NCBI GenBank assembly: GCA_020832305.1 | Contig: JAFIEV010000066.1 | Coordinates: 32,816 to 96,815 of the forward strand | Length of the DNA: 64,000 nt | Direction: 5' to 3' | Source of the DNA: Cyclobacteriaceae bacterium | Lineage (GTDB): Bacteria > Bacteroidota > Bacteroidia > Cytophagales > Cyclobacteriaceae | Part shown: piece after piece, positions 34,302 through 43,304 of the stretch | Position numbering within the stretch: the stretch's first letter is position 1 | Layout: every line of letters starts with the position of its first letter | Translations under genes and position numbers: made by a program | Notes under the pieces: model-generated | Database searches by the model: none | The model's input: the letters and a program-made list of their open reading frames with translations, nothing else | Told to the model about the DNA's origin: nothing

Positions 34302-35543
34302 ATGAAGAAAAGCAGCAAAATACTGATCGCCTTGAGTGCCATTGGCCCCGGACTGTTTCTCATGGGCTATAATATCGGAACCGGCAGCGTAACTACGATG
34401 GCCAAAGCAGGCGCTGAACATGGTATGACTTTATTTTGGGCATTGATTATATCCTGTGTTTTTACATATATACTCATGGTAGCCTATGGGCAACTTACAT
34501 TACTAAGTGGTCAGACTGCATTATTTCATATAAAAAACCACATCAAAGGCGGAAAAATTCTGGCCATTTACATCATCATTGCGCTGATCATTGGCGAATT
34601 ACTTGCCCTGATGGGCATTATGGGTATAGTATCAGAGCTCATCCGTGAAGGCATCAGGTTAATTTCCGGCCAGCGGAATCTTTCTATCGATAAGGGCTAC
34701 ATTATTTTCATCCTGGCCATTTTGCTTTATTTGTTGCTTTGGTATGGCAGTTATCAAAAATTTGAAAAGATCCTTACCTTCTTTGTCATATTAATGGCCG
34801 TATGTTTCATTCTGGTCTTTTTTATGGTAAGGCCTTCTATTTCGGCTATTTTTCAAGGTATGGTTCCCGGCATTCCAGATACGCCTGGTTCTCTGCAGCT
34901 TATTGCCGCAATGGCTGGTACAACCTGTTCTGCTGCGGTATTTATTATACGCAGTACCGTGGTAGCTGAAAAGGGCTGGAATATTTCTCATCTCAGGACA
35001 GAAAAAAGAGATGCTTTTACCTCAGCATTTATGATGCTCTTTCTCAGTGCGATAGTAATGGCAGTGGCGGCCGGCACCTTAAATGTAATGGGTTTAAAGC
35101 TCGATACCACCCTTGAAATGATATCACTTTTCGAGCCCCTGGGAGGAAAGTCAGCCGCCTTTATACTTATTTTGGGTATAACCGGCGCAGGCTTGTCTAC
35201 CGTTTTTCCTATTGTACTGATAGCGCCCTGGCTAATTGCTGATTATGCCGGCAAACCCCGTGATATTAAATCTCCGCTTTTTCGGTATCTTATTTTTGCT
35301 GGACTATTGTTTTCTTTTGGAACAGTATTTCTGGAAAAGAGTCCTCCCCTCTTAATGGTATTTTCCCAGGCATTTCAGGCAGTTATTTTACCGGCTGTAA
35401 GTATTCCTGTTTTCTATCTGCTGAATAAACAAAATACACATCCTCTACATAAACCCGGCTTTGGTATGAATGCCGGTCTTGTTGCTGTAATTCTTTTTTC
35501 GATTATAACCACCTGGTTTGCCATTCAGGGTTTTCTGGAGTAA
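34302..35543 (+). CDS. divergent Nramp-fold transporter
   Basis: A 413-residue integral membrane protein with eleven or so hydrophobic segments in the Nramp (SLC11) arrangement. Helix 1 reads SAIGPGLFLMGYNIGTGSV where metal transporters have the DPGN-x-A-T-D motif, so the metal-coordinating Asp and Asn pattern is altered. Helix 6 reads MAGTTCSAAVFIIRS where the MPH motif should be, so the Met and His ligands are missing. It is therefore probably not a classical Mn/Fe transporter. Given its place 24 bases after the NagA-like gene it may import an amino sugar or another small product, but this is inference only. Confidence 0.8.
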   Translation: MKKSSKILIALSAIGPGLFLMGYNIGTGSVTTMAKAGAEHGMTLFWALIISCVFTYILMVAYGQLTLLSGQTALFHIKNHIKGGKILAIYIIIALIIGELLALMGIMGIVSELIREGIRLISGQRNLSIDKGYIIFILAILLYLLLWYGSYQKFEKILTFFVILMAVCFILVFFMVRPSISAIFQGMVPGIPDTPGSLQLIAAMAGTTCSAAVFIIRSTVVAEKGWNISHLRTEKRDAFTSAFMMLFLSAIVMAVAAGTLNVMGLKLDTTLEMISLFEPLGGKSAAFILILGITGAGLSTVFPIVLIAPWLIADYAGKPRDIKSPLFRYLIFAGLLFSFGTVFLEKSPPLLMVFSQAFQAVILPAVSIPVFYLLNKQNTHPLHKPGFGMNAGLVAVILFSIITTWFAIQGFLE

Positions 35544-35608
35544 AAAAAATTGCAAATATTTGATTGTAAGTAGATAAAGAGTAGTTTTAAGAAAAATCAC
35601 AACTTACT

Positions 35609-36067
35609 ATGGTAGATGCTATTATAAAAGCCCTTGCCAGTAACACCTCAAACGAGCTGACAGGCAAGGCTCAGATTCCCCAAAACTTATTGGGTGAAGT
35701 ATTTAAACTTACCGGCAATGTGGCAACACAGGAAGTAGCTAAACAAGCAGCTTCCGGCGGGTTAAATGATTTGATGAATTTATTTTCAAACAAACCCAAT
35801 AATGCCAAAGCCAACAATATTCAGAATAATATTGCCAACAGTCTTATTCAGAATTTAAGCTCCAAACTTGGTCTGTCAAAACATCAGGCTACATTGGCCT
35901 CACAAATCATAATACCTGTGTTAATGAGCCTGATAAGTAAAGAAAACAGCAAAACGCCAGAAAATGATAGTACGCCTATTCAGAAAATTTTTGAAATGGG
36001 CGGAGGTAAATCTGCCGGTAATACCGGAAAAATCGTCGGAGATATTCTGGGTAAATTTTTTAAGTAA
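35609..36067 (+). CDS. DUF937-like small protein
   Basis: A 152-residue cytoplasmic protein, rich in Asn, Ser and Lys in the middle, with two helical segments (VAKQAASGGLNDLMNLF; NIANSLIQNLSSKLGLSKHQATLASQIIIPVLMSLI) and a Gly-rich tail with KIVGDILGKFF. The helix-turn pattern and the Gly-rich C terminus resemble DUF937/YidB-type proteins, which have no assigned function. It lies 65 bases after the transporter gene and is convergent with the GH32 gene. The family call is tentative. Confidence 0.6.
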   Translation: MVDAIIKALASNTSNELTGKAQIPQNLLGEVFKLTGNVATQEVAKQAASGGLNDLMNLFSNKPNNAKANNIQNNIANSLIQNLSSKLGLSKHQATLASQIIIPVLMSLISKENSKTPENDSTPIQKIFEMGGGKSAGNTGKIVGDILGKFFK

Positions 36068-36104
36068 AATTTTAAACTTGCATTCAAACCCGGCCGATTT
36101 TCAT

Positions 36105-37688
36105 TTATTGTGAAACTATTGCGGGTTTGAGTGCAAATATCTGTCCCTCTTTAAGCTCTACAGGTTTTCCTTCAATTTCAATCCTAAGAATGGTAAAGGG
36201 TTCTGATGGGAAGAAGATTTCGGTCATTACACATTCTCCATTCTGTCCAAACATTTCAATAGAACTTACATCCAGGATGCATCTGATGTTTAATTTCTTC
36301 CCATTAAGAGCATAAGGTGCTATAGCTTTTCCGCTGAATTGGTCAGAAAAATCTGCCTTACCAGCATTGCTGCGATCTACGTAAAAAAATTCATCGGCTG
36401 CATTAAAACCAAAAGATAGGCTTTCACCCATGGTGTTTGAGAAAATAATACTTATGTCACTGTCATTTTCCTGCAATTCAAAATGTAAATCAGCTTCGAA
36501 ATGGGTGAGAAACAATCCATATGTTGCTGATAGGTTGAATCCCCCGGCAATTTCTCTGGTGGCTAAATTCAATGTATTTACTCTTAATTTTTCAAATTCG
36601 ACCACGGGTTCACTGATCAGTCTGAGACCATGCGCTGTTTTGCGTAATGTCATTTTTCTGGCTAAGGTCATAGCACTTCTCCACTGCTCCGTTGGTACCT
36701 TATTAGCATACAGCCAATTACTCATCCATCCGATAAAAATTCTCCTTCCATCTTCCCGGGGAATATCAGACCAGGAAACGCCGGCATAATTATCCCTTCC
36801 ATAATCCAGCCATTGTATCATATCATCGGGATGATCATTGGTAAATTGGTAACCATCAAAACCTCCTGTAAAATACTGTGTGGCAGAACCTCCGTTTGGC
36901 CCCCCTGGATTAATGCTTAGCAGTAAGACCCATTTTGAATTTCCTTCATCATTTTCAACAGCTAATTCAAATAAATCAGGACATTCCCATACGCCTCCAT
37001 GTGCACCGGCCTTTTCACCAAAACTACTGGCATATTCCCAATCGATCAGGTTGGGTGAACGGTAAATCCTTATGTGGTCCTGAACAGCCAATATCATAAT
37101 CCAGGCACTGGTTTTTTCATGCCAAAACACCTTTGGATCTCTGAAGTCGGCAATTCCCGGATTTTCCAACACCGGGTTACCCTTGTATTTCGCCCAGCTC
37201 TTTCCATCGTCTGTGCTGAAGGCAATACCTTGTGTCTGATGATCAATCTCTCCATTTGCTGCTTTTTCAGCGTTATGATAGGTAAAAATGGCCACTATGG
37301 GCGGATTTTCAGTTGATCCCAGCCCCGAAGTGTTATGGTGATCCACTACAGCGCTCCCTGAAAAAATGGTTCCGTGTTCGTCGGGATACAGTGCTATGGG
37401 TCTGTGCTCCCAATGAATAAGATCCGAACTGGTAGCATGTCCCCAATGCATAGGTCCCCATACAATATCATCGGGATTATGCTGGTAGAATAAATGGTAA
37501 GTACCATTATGGTATACCATGCCATTAGGATCGTTCATCCAACCAGAAGGCGGTGTAAAGTGAAATAATGGCCTGTGTTGCTCTGGTATTGTTATGATAT
37601 TTTCATGGTCCTTTTTTTCCATTTTACAGGCAAAAACCACAACTAGTAAAATATAGAGATAATTAATCTTCATGTCTTTCTTTTTCAT
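36105..37688 (-). CDS. GH32 beta-fructosidase (levanase/inulinase-like)
   Basis: A 527-residue GH32 enzyme, exported as a lipoprotein (VVVFACK). The nucleophile lies in WMNDPNGMVY, the transition-state Asp in DFRDPKVFW, and the acid/base Glu in VWECPDLFEL, so all three catalytic acids are present. The C-terminal beta-sandwich (about 395-525) is complete. It hydrolyses beta-fructosyl linkages in levan, inulin or sucrose. The ATG at 37673 is a possible alternative start five codons in. It is divergent from the unknown membrane protein at 37882 with a 193-base shared upstream region; the two may be co-regulated. Confidence 0.93.
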   Translation of the reverse strand: MKKKDMKINYLYILLVVVFACKMEKKDHENIITIPEQHRPLFHFTPPSGWMNDPNGMVYHNGTYHLFYQHNPDDIVWGPMHWGHATSSDLIHWEHRPIALYPDEHGTIFSGSAVVDHHNTSGLGSTENPPIVAIFTYHNAEKAANGEIDHQTQGIAFSTDDGKSWAKYKGNPVLENPGIADFRDPKVFWHEKTSAWIMILAVQDHIRIYRSPNLIDWEYASSFGEKAGAHGGVWECPDLFELAVENDEGNSKWVLLLSINPGGPNGGSATQYFTGGFDGYQFTNDHPDDMIQWLDYGRDNYAGVSWSDIPREDGRRIFIGWMSNWLYANKVPTEQWRSAMTLARKMTLRKTAHGLRLISEPVVEFEKLRVNTLNLATREIAGGFNLSATYGLFLTHFEADLHFELQENDSDISIIFSNTMGESLSFGFNAADEFFYVDRSNAGKADFSDQFSGKAIAPYALNGKKLNIRCILDVSSIEMFGQNGECVMTEIFFPSEPFTILRIEIEGKPVELKEGQIFALKPAIVSQ

Positions 37689-37881
37689 ATTACAAATGAC
37701 TAAAGCATACCAATGTACATGAATAAAATGCCAATTTAAAAAAAATTCAATTACTGTAAAGTAAATTTCATATCACTTTACCTTCTTTCAAGAACAACAA
37801 ATAATAAATCAAACAGTAGTCTGTGGCACCAATTGCTGCGTAGTAATAAAAGTTTGAATATTTTTTTAATAAAATGAACTG

Positions 37882-39279
37882 ATGAAGCCTGCACAGAACA
37901 ATTTTTCAGATTACATATTATACCCGGGAATTGCCATGTTATTAGGTTGGGGATTGCGAGGATACATAGGTGGCGGACCTTTTGGGGCAATGATTCCCGG
38001 TGCATTTGTAGCCTTGACAATTAATATTTTGATGGGTTTTCGGGGCCATTATGCTGCTTTATTTACGGTTTTTTCTGTCGTTGGCATTGGTTTAGGTGGT
38101 GAAATGACCTATGGACAAACCCTGGGGTTTCTCAGATCAAATGAAACTGCCTGGTTTGGCACATTGGGCACCACTGTAAAAGGTGCAGTATGGGGCCTTT
38201 CTGCCGGCCTTTTTATAGCCCTGGGATTGCTGAATCAACGCATATCGCGGAAATTAATCATACAAGCCATTCTCATTTATTTTATAGGTTTACTCATTGG
38301 ATTTAAGCTTATCAATGATCCTAAACTGATATATTTTTCTGATCCGGTAAATAAACCACGTGCTGAGTCCTGGGCTGCACTTATGATGGGAGGAATCTTT
38401 GTCATCCTGTTTCTTTATTACAAAATCAAAGGAAATGATTTTAAGATTTTATGGCATTTTGTATGGATGGGGCTTGTCGGTGGCGCTTTAGGCTTCGGTA
38501 TAGGCGGCTTATGGCTTACTTTGGGCAGTAACTTGCCGAATGCATGGATTACAGGATGGTGGAAATTAATGGAGTTTTCTTTTGGGTTAAGCCTTGGCAT
38601 TTTCCTGGGTTGGGCTGTATGGAATACGAGAGGTTCATTTGACAAAGAGAGGATACCGCAGGAAGGGGCAATAAGCAGCTACATTCTTCCTGAATTGGCG
38701 CTACTTTCGCTTATTGCACTGGCTGTGCATTGGGTATTGCCAGCATTGCTGGAGCCTTTATCAGGATCAGGGCGATATGTCTATCAGACTGGATTCTTAT
38801 ATGGAATAACCGGTGATTTGCTCAGGATTCTGACCAACTTTGCCTTCTATGGCTTTTTAATGATAATCATAGCATATCGCAACCGCGCCATCGCCTGGCA
38901 GATAGCCATTTCACTTACATTTGTCCATACCAGCATAGACCTCATGCGTGATTTGTTACCCGAAACAGGTATAGAAACCAGTGCTGCCTTCCAGTATTCT
39001 TTCATTTTTATCAGCACCTTAATCGTAGCTTACCTTTGCGCAACCTTCAACCGAAGATCAAAAAATTCAATACCCCTATTGATGTATTTACTTGTCTGGG
39101 CGTGTATGATCATATCTTATATTAAATTTTCGACCCATGTAAGTATTGAAGGCATCTTTGCCTCAGATACAATACCTCTCATTTTCAGGGTATTTTTTGT
39201 GCATATTATTTTTACCTTGTCAGCTTTATATACCACCTATAAAACCTGGCAGTTACAAAAAATCAACTACATTCGCTGA
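37882..39279 (+). CDS. polytopic membrane protein of unknown function
   Basis: A 465-residue protein with about twelve hydrophobic segments and no motif I can name. The N terminus has a Gly-rich helix region GWGLRGYIGGGPFGAMIPG and a second Gly-rich segment GLVGGALGFGIGGLWLTLG in the middle, suggesting an internal duplication of a transporter-like half. Charged loops are short. It is divergent from the GH32 gene and one base before the MDP-1-like phosphatase gene, so it may be a sugar transporter working with them, but there is no direct proof. Confidence 0.7.
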   Translation: MKPAQNNFSDYILYPGIAMLLGWGLRGYIGGGPFGAMIPGAFVALTINILMGFRGHYAALFTVFSVVGIGLGGEMTYGQTLGFLRSNETAWFGTLGTTVKGAVWGLSAGLFIALGLLNQRISRKLIIQAILIYFIGLLIGFKLINDPKLIYFSDPVNKPRAESWAALMMGGIFVILFLYYKIKGNDFKILWHFVWMGLVGGALGFGIGGLWLTLGSNLPNAWITGWWKLMEFSFGLSLGIFLGWAVWNTRGSFDKERIPQEGAISSYILPELALLSLIALAVHWVLPALLEPLSGSGRYVYQTGFLYGITGDLLRILTNFAFYGFLMIIIAYRNRAIAWQIAISLTFVHTSIDLMRDLLPETGIETSAAFQYSFIFISTLIVAYLCATFNRRSKNSIPLLMYLLVWACMIISYIKFSTHVSIEGIFASDTIPLIFRVFFVHIIFTLSALYTTYKTWQLQKINYIR

Positions 39280-39280
39280 T

Positions 39281-39763
39281 ATGAATGGTTTGCTTAAATC
39301 AAAATTTGAATTAATAATTTTTGATCTGGATTTTACACTTTGGGATTGTGGGGGCACATGGTGTGATCATACTACCCCTCCTTTTCACATGACTGACGGA
39401 AGTCTATATGACGCTGCGGGAAGAAAAATAGAATTGTATCCCGATGTTCGTTTGATTCTCAAGAAACTGAAAGACAATAATAAATTGACGGGCATTGCTT
39501 CAAGAACCTATGAGCCTGCCTGGGCCAATATTTTTTTGGAAAAACTGGAAATCAGGCATTTTTTTGATTATGCAGAAATCTACCCGGGTGATAAGACATT
39601 GCATTTTAACAAGCTTAAAAAGAAATCAGGTATTCCTTTTGAAAAAATGATATTCTTTGATGACGAAATAAGAAATATTCGCGATGTAACTGCTCTCGGT
39701 GTTACATCAATCTATGTCCAAAACGGCATCCATCGCGAATTAGTTGAAGAAAATTTCTATTGA
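39281..39763 (+). CDS. MDP-1-type HAD phosphatase
   Basis: A 160-residue HAD-superfamily phosphatase of the magnesium-dependent phosphatase-1 family. The ATG at 39281 follows one base after the previous stop and opens the domain; the overlapping frame from 39146 is rejected. Motif I is FDLDFTLWDCGG (nucleophile and acid Asp), motif II Ser in GIASRTYEP, and motif III/IV FFDDEIRNI. Members dephosphorylate protein-Tyr in vitro and fructosamine-6-phosphate or other sugar phosphates. Coupling to a membrane protein gene next to GH32 fits a sugar-phosphate substrate (inference). Confidence 0.8.
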   Translation: MNGLLKSKFELIIFDLDFTLWDCGGTWCDHTTPPFHMTDGSLYDAAGRKIELYPDVRLILKKLKDNNKLTGIASRTYEPAWANIFLEKLEIRHFFDYAEIYPGDKTLHFNKLKKKSGIPFEKMIFFDDEIRNIRDVTALGVTSIYVQNGIHRELVEENFY

Positions 39764-39770
39764 GATATAC

Positions 39771-40040
39771 TCAGTTTAGCGGAATATTAAAAAAGGTATA
39801 CCCCGATTCCATCATAAATCCCAGGTGATTATATTCATCCAGTAAATCTAATGTATCACTGGTGCACTCTCTGTAGAATGCGTAGGCGTGGTATGCATCG
39901 TGAAACAATACCTGTATTTCTTTGCCCTTCTTTGACTTTATTGAAACAATAACATTGCCCCATACTTCACTACGGTCAAATATTCGGATTCTCACCGATG
40001 TCCTTCCATTTTTCAACAATTTTTGCATGTCCTGATTCAT
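39771..40040 (-). CDS. hypothetical protein
   Basis: An 89-residue protein without signal peptide or known motif. It begins with a basic helix (MNQDMQKLLKNGRTSVRIRI), followed by beta-like segments and a Tyr/His-rich centre (FHDAYHAYAFYREC). It is transcribed convergently with the phosphatase gene, with seven bases between. Length and ordinary codon use suggest a real gene, but function is unknown. Confidence 0.5.
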   Translation of the reverse strand: MNQDMQKLLKNGRTSVRIRIFDRSEVWGNVIVSIKSKKGKEIQVLFHDAYHAYAFYRECTSDTLDLLDEYNHLGFMMESGYTFFNIPLN

Positions 40041-40408
40041 TAGATCTTTACCTTTAATTTTCCGAGCTTAAAATTGAAAAGAATAATCCAAATAAAAATA
40101 CCAAAAACACTATTCATATTACGCAACTAAGTAAAAATTGATTTTATCAAGTTTCCCGGTAATACATAGGATTATTTCTTTAAAAAAAGTATTAAACTCC
40201 TCATTGGTAATCATTTAGGCAAATTGCTTCGTTTTATGTTTATGACAAAATCCAATTTATTATACGCAAAAAGTGAAAAAAGATTATGTTTTTTCAGGAA
40301 AAATGTATAATCTTTCGTGGATTCTGCAAAATTCTGCTGTTATTCCAATTGAAAAACCTCCCGGATCAGGAGGTTTTTTGACTTAATTTTTAAAAAATGC
40401 GCTGAATT
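40041..40408. other. intergenic region with terminator
   Basis: No gene is visible; frames longer than about 25 codons are absent. The only clear element is the hairpin at 40352-40378. The rest is AT-rich and probably holds the promoter of the minus-strand gene ending at 39771. Confidence 0.5.
40352..40378 (-). terminator. rho-independent terminator of the stress cluster
   Basis: A 10-bp stem AAAAACCTCC/GGAGGTTTTT (40352-40361 and 40369-40378) with a 7-base loop. On the minus strand it is followed by a T-run, about 30 bases beyond the stop of the coiled-coil lipoprotein gene, so it ends that transcript. Confidence 0.8.
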
Positions 40409-40843
40409 TCAGGAACCTTTTATCCACTCCTCAACATCCTGAGCAGCGTTTTCGACATCATCTTTGACCATATTATAGGTGTTTTCTGATTGCGTCTTTA
40501 CATCTCCCCATGTTTTTTGGGTTGCGTTCTGCACCTTATCAATGGCCTTCTCAACTTCAGATCGTTCTTCAACTAAATCATCTTTCACTTCTTTGAGCTT
40601 TAACTCCAGATCACCTGAAGCTTTTTCGATCTCATTTTCGATGGTATTGATCTGATTATTTAAGCTGGTGTGCAGTTGACTCAATTCATGTTCCAGCTTC
40701 TTCTTTTGTTCTTCAAATAATTCAGAAGCTTCGTCTTTCTCATCGCCAGCGACATCCGACTTTTTGTTGCAAGCTGACGTCCAAACCGTCATTAATAATA
40801 TCAGCAACATTACTTTAAAGGTGTTTTCAGGTTGTTTGTTCAT
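40409..40843 (-). CDS. coiled-coil lipoprotein
   Basis: A 144-residue lipoprotein with lipobox TSACN (Cys about 25). The mature part is one long charged coiled coil (about 30-130) rich in Glu and Lys with heptad-like Leu/Ile spacing (LEHELSQLHTSLNNQINTIENE), ending in a region with Asp-Val-Glu repeats resembling YtxH/apolipoprotein-like stress proteins. It is probably a periplasmic envelope-stress component. It follows the CsbD and Dps genes on the same strand, fitting a general-stress set. Confidence 0.75.
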   Translation of the reverse strand: MNKQPENTFKVMLLILLMTVWTSACNKKSDVAGDEKDEASELFEEQKKKLEHELSQLHTSLNNQINTIENEIEKASGDLELKLKEVKDDLVEERSEVEKAIDKVQNATQKTWGDVKTQSENTYNMVKDDVENAAQDVEEWIKGS

Positions 40844-40895
40844 GATTTAAAATTATAATTTTACAATAAATCGATTTACAATATTCAATTCATAT

Positions 40896-41081
40896 CTAAA
40901 GTGAATTGAGAAATTTTACAACTTCACTTCTGCTTTTTCCAAGTTTAGATTGAAGTTTACCGAGGAGTTCGTCTTCCTGGCCTTCCGCATATGACAGATC
41001 ATCTTCTGTAAGTTCACCATATTTTTGTTTTAACTTACCTTTGAGTTCATTCCATTTTCCTTTTATTTCAAGCTTATCCAT
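40896..41081 (-). CDS. CsbD family stress protein
   Basis: A 61-residue CsbD-like protein: [20 protein letters not shown] then [17 protein letters not shown], the standard two-part signature of this family. CsbD-type proteins accumulate in general stress in many bacteria; molecular function is not known. It lies between the Dps and coiled-coil lipoprotein genes. Confidence 0.92.
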   Translation of the reverse strand: MDKLEIKGKWNELKGKLKQKYGELTEDDLSYAEGQEDELLGKLQSKLGKSRSEVVKFLNSL

Positions 41082-41120
41082 TTTATTTTAAATTTAAGGG
41101 TTAGAAAAATTTCTTTATTT

Positions 41121-41639
41121 TCATGCTGAAAATGCCGTAAGCATCCAATGATGTTTTTCGAGATCTTTTATAAAGGATTTTATAAGATCCTCAGTCCCTG
41201 AGTCATCATTTTTAGCGGCTATTTTAACGATTGCATCCATATGTTTCAGGAGAATTTCATAGTCATTTAGTATCTCCCTCACCATTTCATCAGCACTTAG
41301 GTCTGTTCCGGTTTCTTTAATCTCACTGAATTCCAAATACTCCCGTAGCATGCTTAATGGGGTTGATTTAAATACCCTGATGCGCTCTGCTATTTCATCG
41401 ATATTGCTTTTTGCTGTATTGTATTGTATCTCAAATTGCTCATGAATATCAAAAAAATCTCCGCCTTTTACGTTCCAGTGATAATTTCGGAGCTTTTGAT
41501 AATGCACATGATAATTAGCCAAAAGCAGATTCATAGCATTTACTACATTATTGATTTCTTCTCTTGAGTATCCCGGAATTTTTCTTTCTGATTCTTTTGT
41601 GGCGTTCATATCAATTTTGACTTTATTTAAAACTTCCAT
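41121..41639 (-). CDS. dps: Dps-family DNA-protecting ferritin
   Basis: A 172-residue Dps protein, which binds DNA and oxidises ferrous iron with hydrogen peroxide. The ferroxidase ligands are in NYHWNVKGGDFFDIHEQFE (His, Asp and Glu spaced as in the family), and the rest is a four-helix bundle. The N-terminal extension of about 20 residues includes Lys/Arg for DNA contact. The start is the ATG at 41639; a second Met at codon 11 is possible. It belongs to the minus-strand stress set with CsbD. Confidence 0.92.
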   Translation of the reverse strand: MEVLNKVKIDMNATKESERKIPGYSREEINNVVNAMNLLLANYHVHYQKLRNYHWNVKGGDFFDIHEQFEIQYNTAKSNIDEIAERIRVFKSTPLSMLREYLEFSEIKETGTDLSADEMVREILNDYEILLKHMDAIVKIAAKNDDSGTEDLIKSFIKDLEKHHWMLTAFSA

Positions 41640-41795
41640 TGTACATATTTATTTTTACACAATAAACATGGCCAGGATTGTGCCATAAAGAAAAAAAGGG
41701 AATAGAGTAAAAAAAGGCTGTTTAAATTTGCCTGCAGGACAAGCATTGGGGAAAAACAACGAAAGTGTAGAATATTTTACCCATATTTAATTCAC

Positions 41796-41826
41796 AAAAA
41801 AAACCCGGTGAATTGTCACCGGGTTT
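41796..41826 (-). terminator. rho-independent terminator of cspA
   Basis: An 11-bp perfect stem AAACCCGGTGA/TCACCGGGTTT (41801-41811 and 41816-41826) with a 4-base loop; reading the minus strand it is followed by T residues. It lies about 38 bases after the cold-shock gene stop. Confidence 0.9.
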
Positions 41827-41863
41827 AGGTACTCTTAAGGTAAATACAATGTTTATATCTAAA

Positions 41864-42055
41864 CTAAACTAGCTTCACGTTAACTGCATTCAATCCTTTT
41901 TTACCTTCTTTGAGGTCGAAAGTTACTTCGTCGTCTTCCCTGATCTCATCAATCAGTCCAGAAACGTGTACGAAATACTCTTTGTCTGAATCCTCATCTT
42001 TAATAAATCCGAATCCTTTGGAGTCATTAAAGAATTTTACTTTTCCGTTTTTCAT
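41864..42055 (-). CDS. CspA-type cold-shock protein
   Basis: A 63-residue cold-shock domain with RNP1 KGFGFIKD (about 14-21) and RNP2 YFVHVSG (about 28-34). It binds single-stranded RNA/DNA and acts as an RNA chaperone. Its own terminator and a -7-type element frame it as a monocistronic unit. It belongs to the stress group with Dps and CsbD and is one of three cold-shock-domain genes in the window. Confidence 0.95.
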   Translation of the reverse strand: MKNGKVKFFNDSKGFGFIKDEDSDKEYFVHVSGLIDEIREDDEVTFDLKEGKKGLNAVNVKLV

Positions 42056-42076
42056 AATATTAATTAGTATTGCCTC

Positions 42077-42084
42077 AAAAGTAG
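42077..42084 (-). promoter_or_regulatory. -7 element upstream of cspA
   Basis: Minus-strand TACTTTTG fits TAnnTTTG, 21 bases before the ATG at 42055. The nearest TTG for a -33 box is 25 bases further out, a little long, so the promoter call is moderate and would give a very short leader. Confidence 0.35.
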
Positions 42085-42228
42085 GAATAATTTTTTATTT
42101 CACCTAAACAATTATTGATTTACCCTTTAAAAATTGTTTTTTTAATGTAAATCATGATAAAAAAAAACAAAATACCCTCTTATTTGTAGATTCATTCTAC
42201 AGGGCCTCATAGTTTTCAATATATACAA

Positions 42229-43245
42229 GTGCATAGATTTGCTTTTTATTGTCTGTTTCTTACTTTCCATGTTAACATCGTCGCTGCTGAAAAACCTGTA
42301 GCAGAGGATACAATTTATTTTATAACTTATGCAGATCAGCTTAGCTCCAGGCTCTATTTTTCAAGAAAATTTAGTTCTCTGGCCATAAACAGGTTTTCTG
42401 AATTAAACAACATAAAATTTCAACCAAATACCACTACCAATTTTGGCGTCGGTGCTACTTATCAAAACTTTACTTTAAACCTCGCATATGGCTTTGGTTT
42501 TATAAATCCTGACGTAGGAAAGGGAAAAACGCAATATCTCGATTTACAGATACACTTTTTTCCGAAAAAATTTGCCATTGATCTTTTTGGCCAGTTTTAC
42601 AATGGCTTTTATCAAAAAAACCCTGATTACAATCAAGGTAACAGATATGAACTGAGACCTGATTTACATTTGAGGAAATTTGGCATGTCTTTTCAGTATG
42701 TTTTCAATCACCGTCGTTTTTCATACCGTGCACCCGTTTTTCACAGCGAATGGCAAAAAAAGTCTGCCGGAAGTTTTTTATTGGGTTTTGAGTCATTTAC
42801 TGGTTATTTCAGGGCTGACAGTACCCTGCACAGACATAATGAAAGTGAAAACAGCAGTTATACAAGATTTTTCAACATCGGACCATCAGCTGGCTATGGA
42901 CATACCCTTGTAATTAAAAGGCATTTTTACATATCCGCAACTATTGCACTCGCTCCAGGCTATGCCTTAAGTAAATATATCGACCGTCCTGATATACCAA
43001 ATAACCATGGTATAAACATCAATGCTTCGTACCGGCTATTTGCGGGTTACAATTCTGAAAAATGGGCTGTCGGTTTTTTTTACGTCGATCATTTGATTTT
43101 TTTCCCGGGTGCATCGACTCCTTTTCAGTATTCACTTAACACGGGAAACCTGCGATTTAATCTCGTTAAAAGATTTAGTCCCGGCCCAAATCTAAAAAAA
43201 TTTCTCAGGCCGGTTGACAAAATCCTCACATCAGGTGAAAGATAA
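42229..43245 (+). CDS. DUF4421 exported protein
   Basis: A 338-residue protein with a signal peptide (about 1-20) and a body of aromatic-rich amphipathic strands characteristic of an outer-membrane beta-barrel. The pattern FGVGATYQNFTLNLAYGFGF followed by DLQIHFFPKKFAIDLFGQFY is that of DUF4421, a family confined largely to Bacteroidota. Function unknown; probably a surface structural or transport protein. It is convergent with the M14 peptidase gene. Confidence 0.8.
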   Translation: MHRFAFYCLFLTFHVNIVAAEKPVAEDTIYFITYADQLSSRLYFSRKFSSLAINRFSELNNIKFQPNTTTNFGVGATYQNFTLNLAYGFGFINPDVGKGKTQYLDLQIHFFPKKFAIDLFGQFYNGFYQKNPDYNQGNRYELRPDLHLRKFGMSFQYVFNHRRFSYRAPVFHSEWQKKSAGSFLLGFESFTGYFRADSTLHRHNESENSSYTRFFNIGPSAGYGHTLVIKRHFYISATIALAPGYALSKYIDRPDIPNNHGININASYRLFAGYNSEKWAVGFFYVDHLIFFPGASTPFQYSLNTGNLRFNLVKRFSPGPNLKKFLRPVDKILTSGER

Positions 43246-43304
43246 GAAGGGGAAAATGATTTTGCAGTAATCTGTCATTAAAAGTAGATGGCTGAATTTT
43301 GTTG

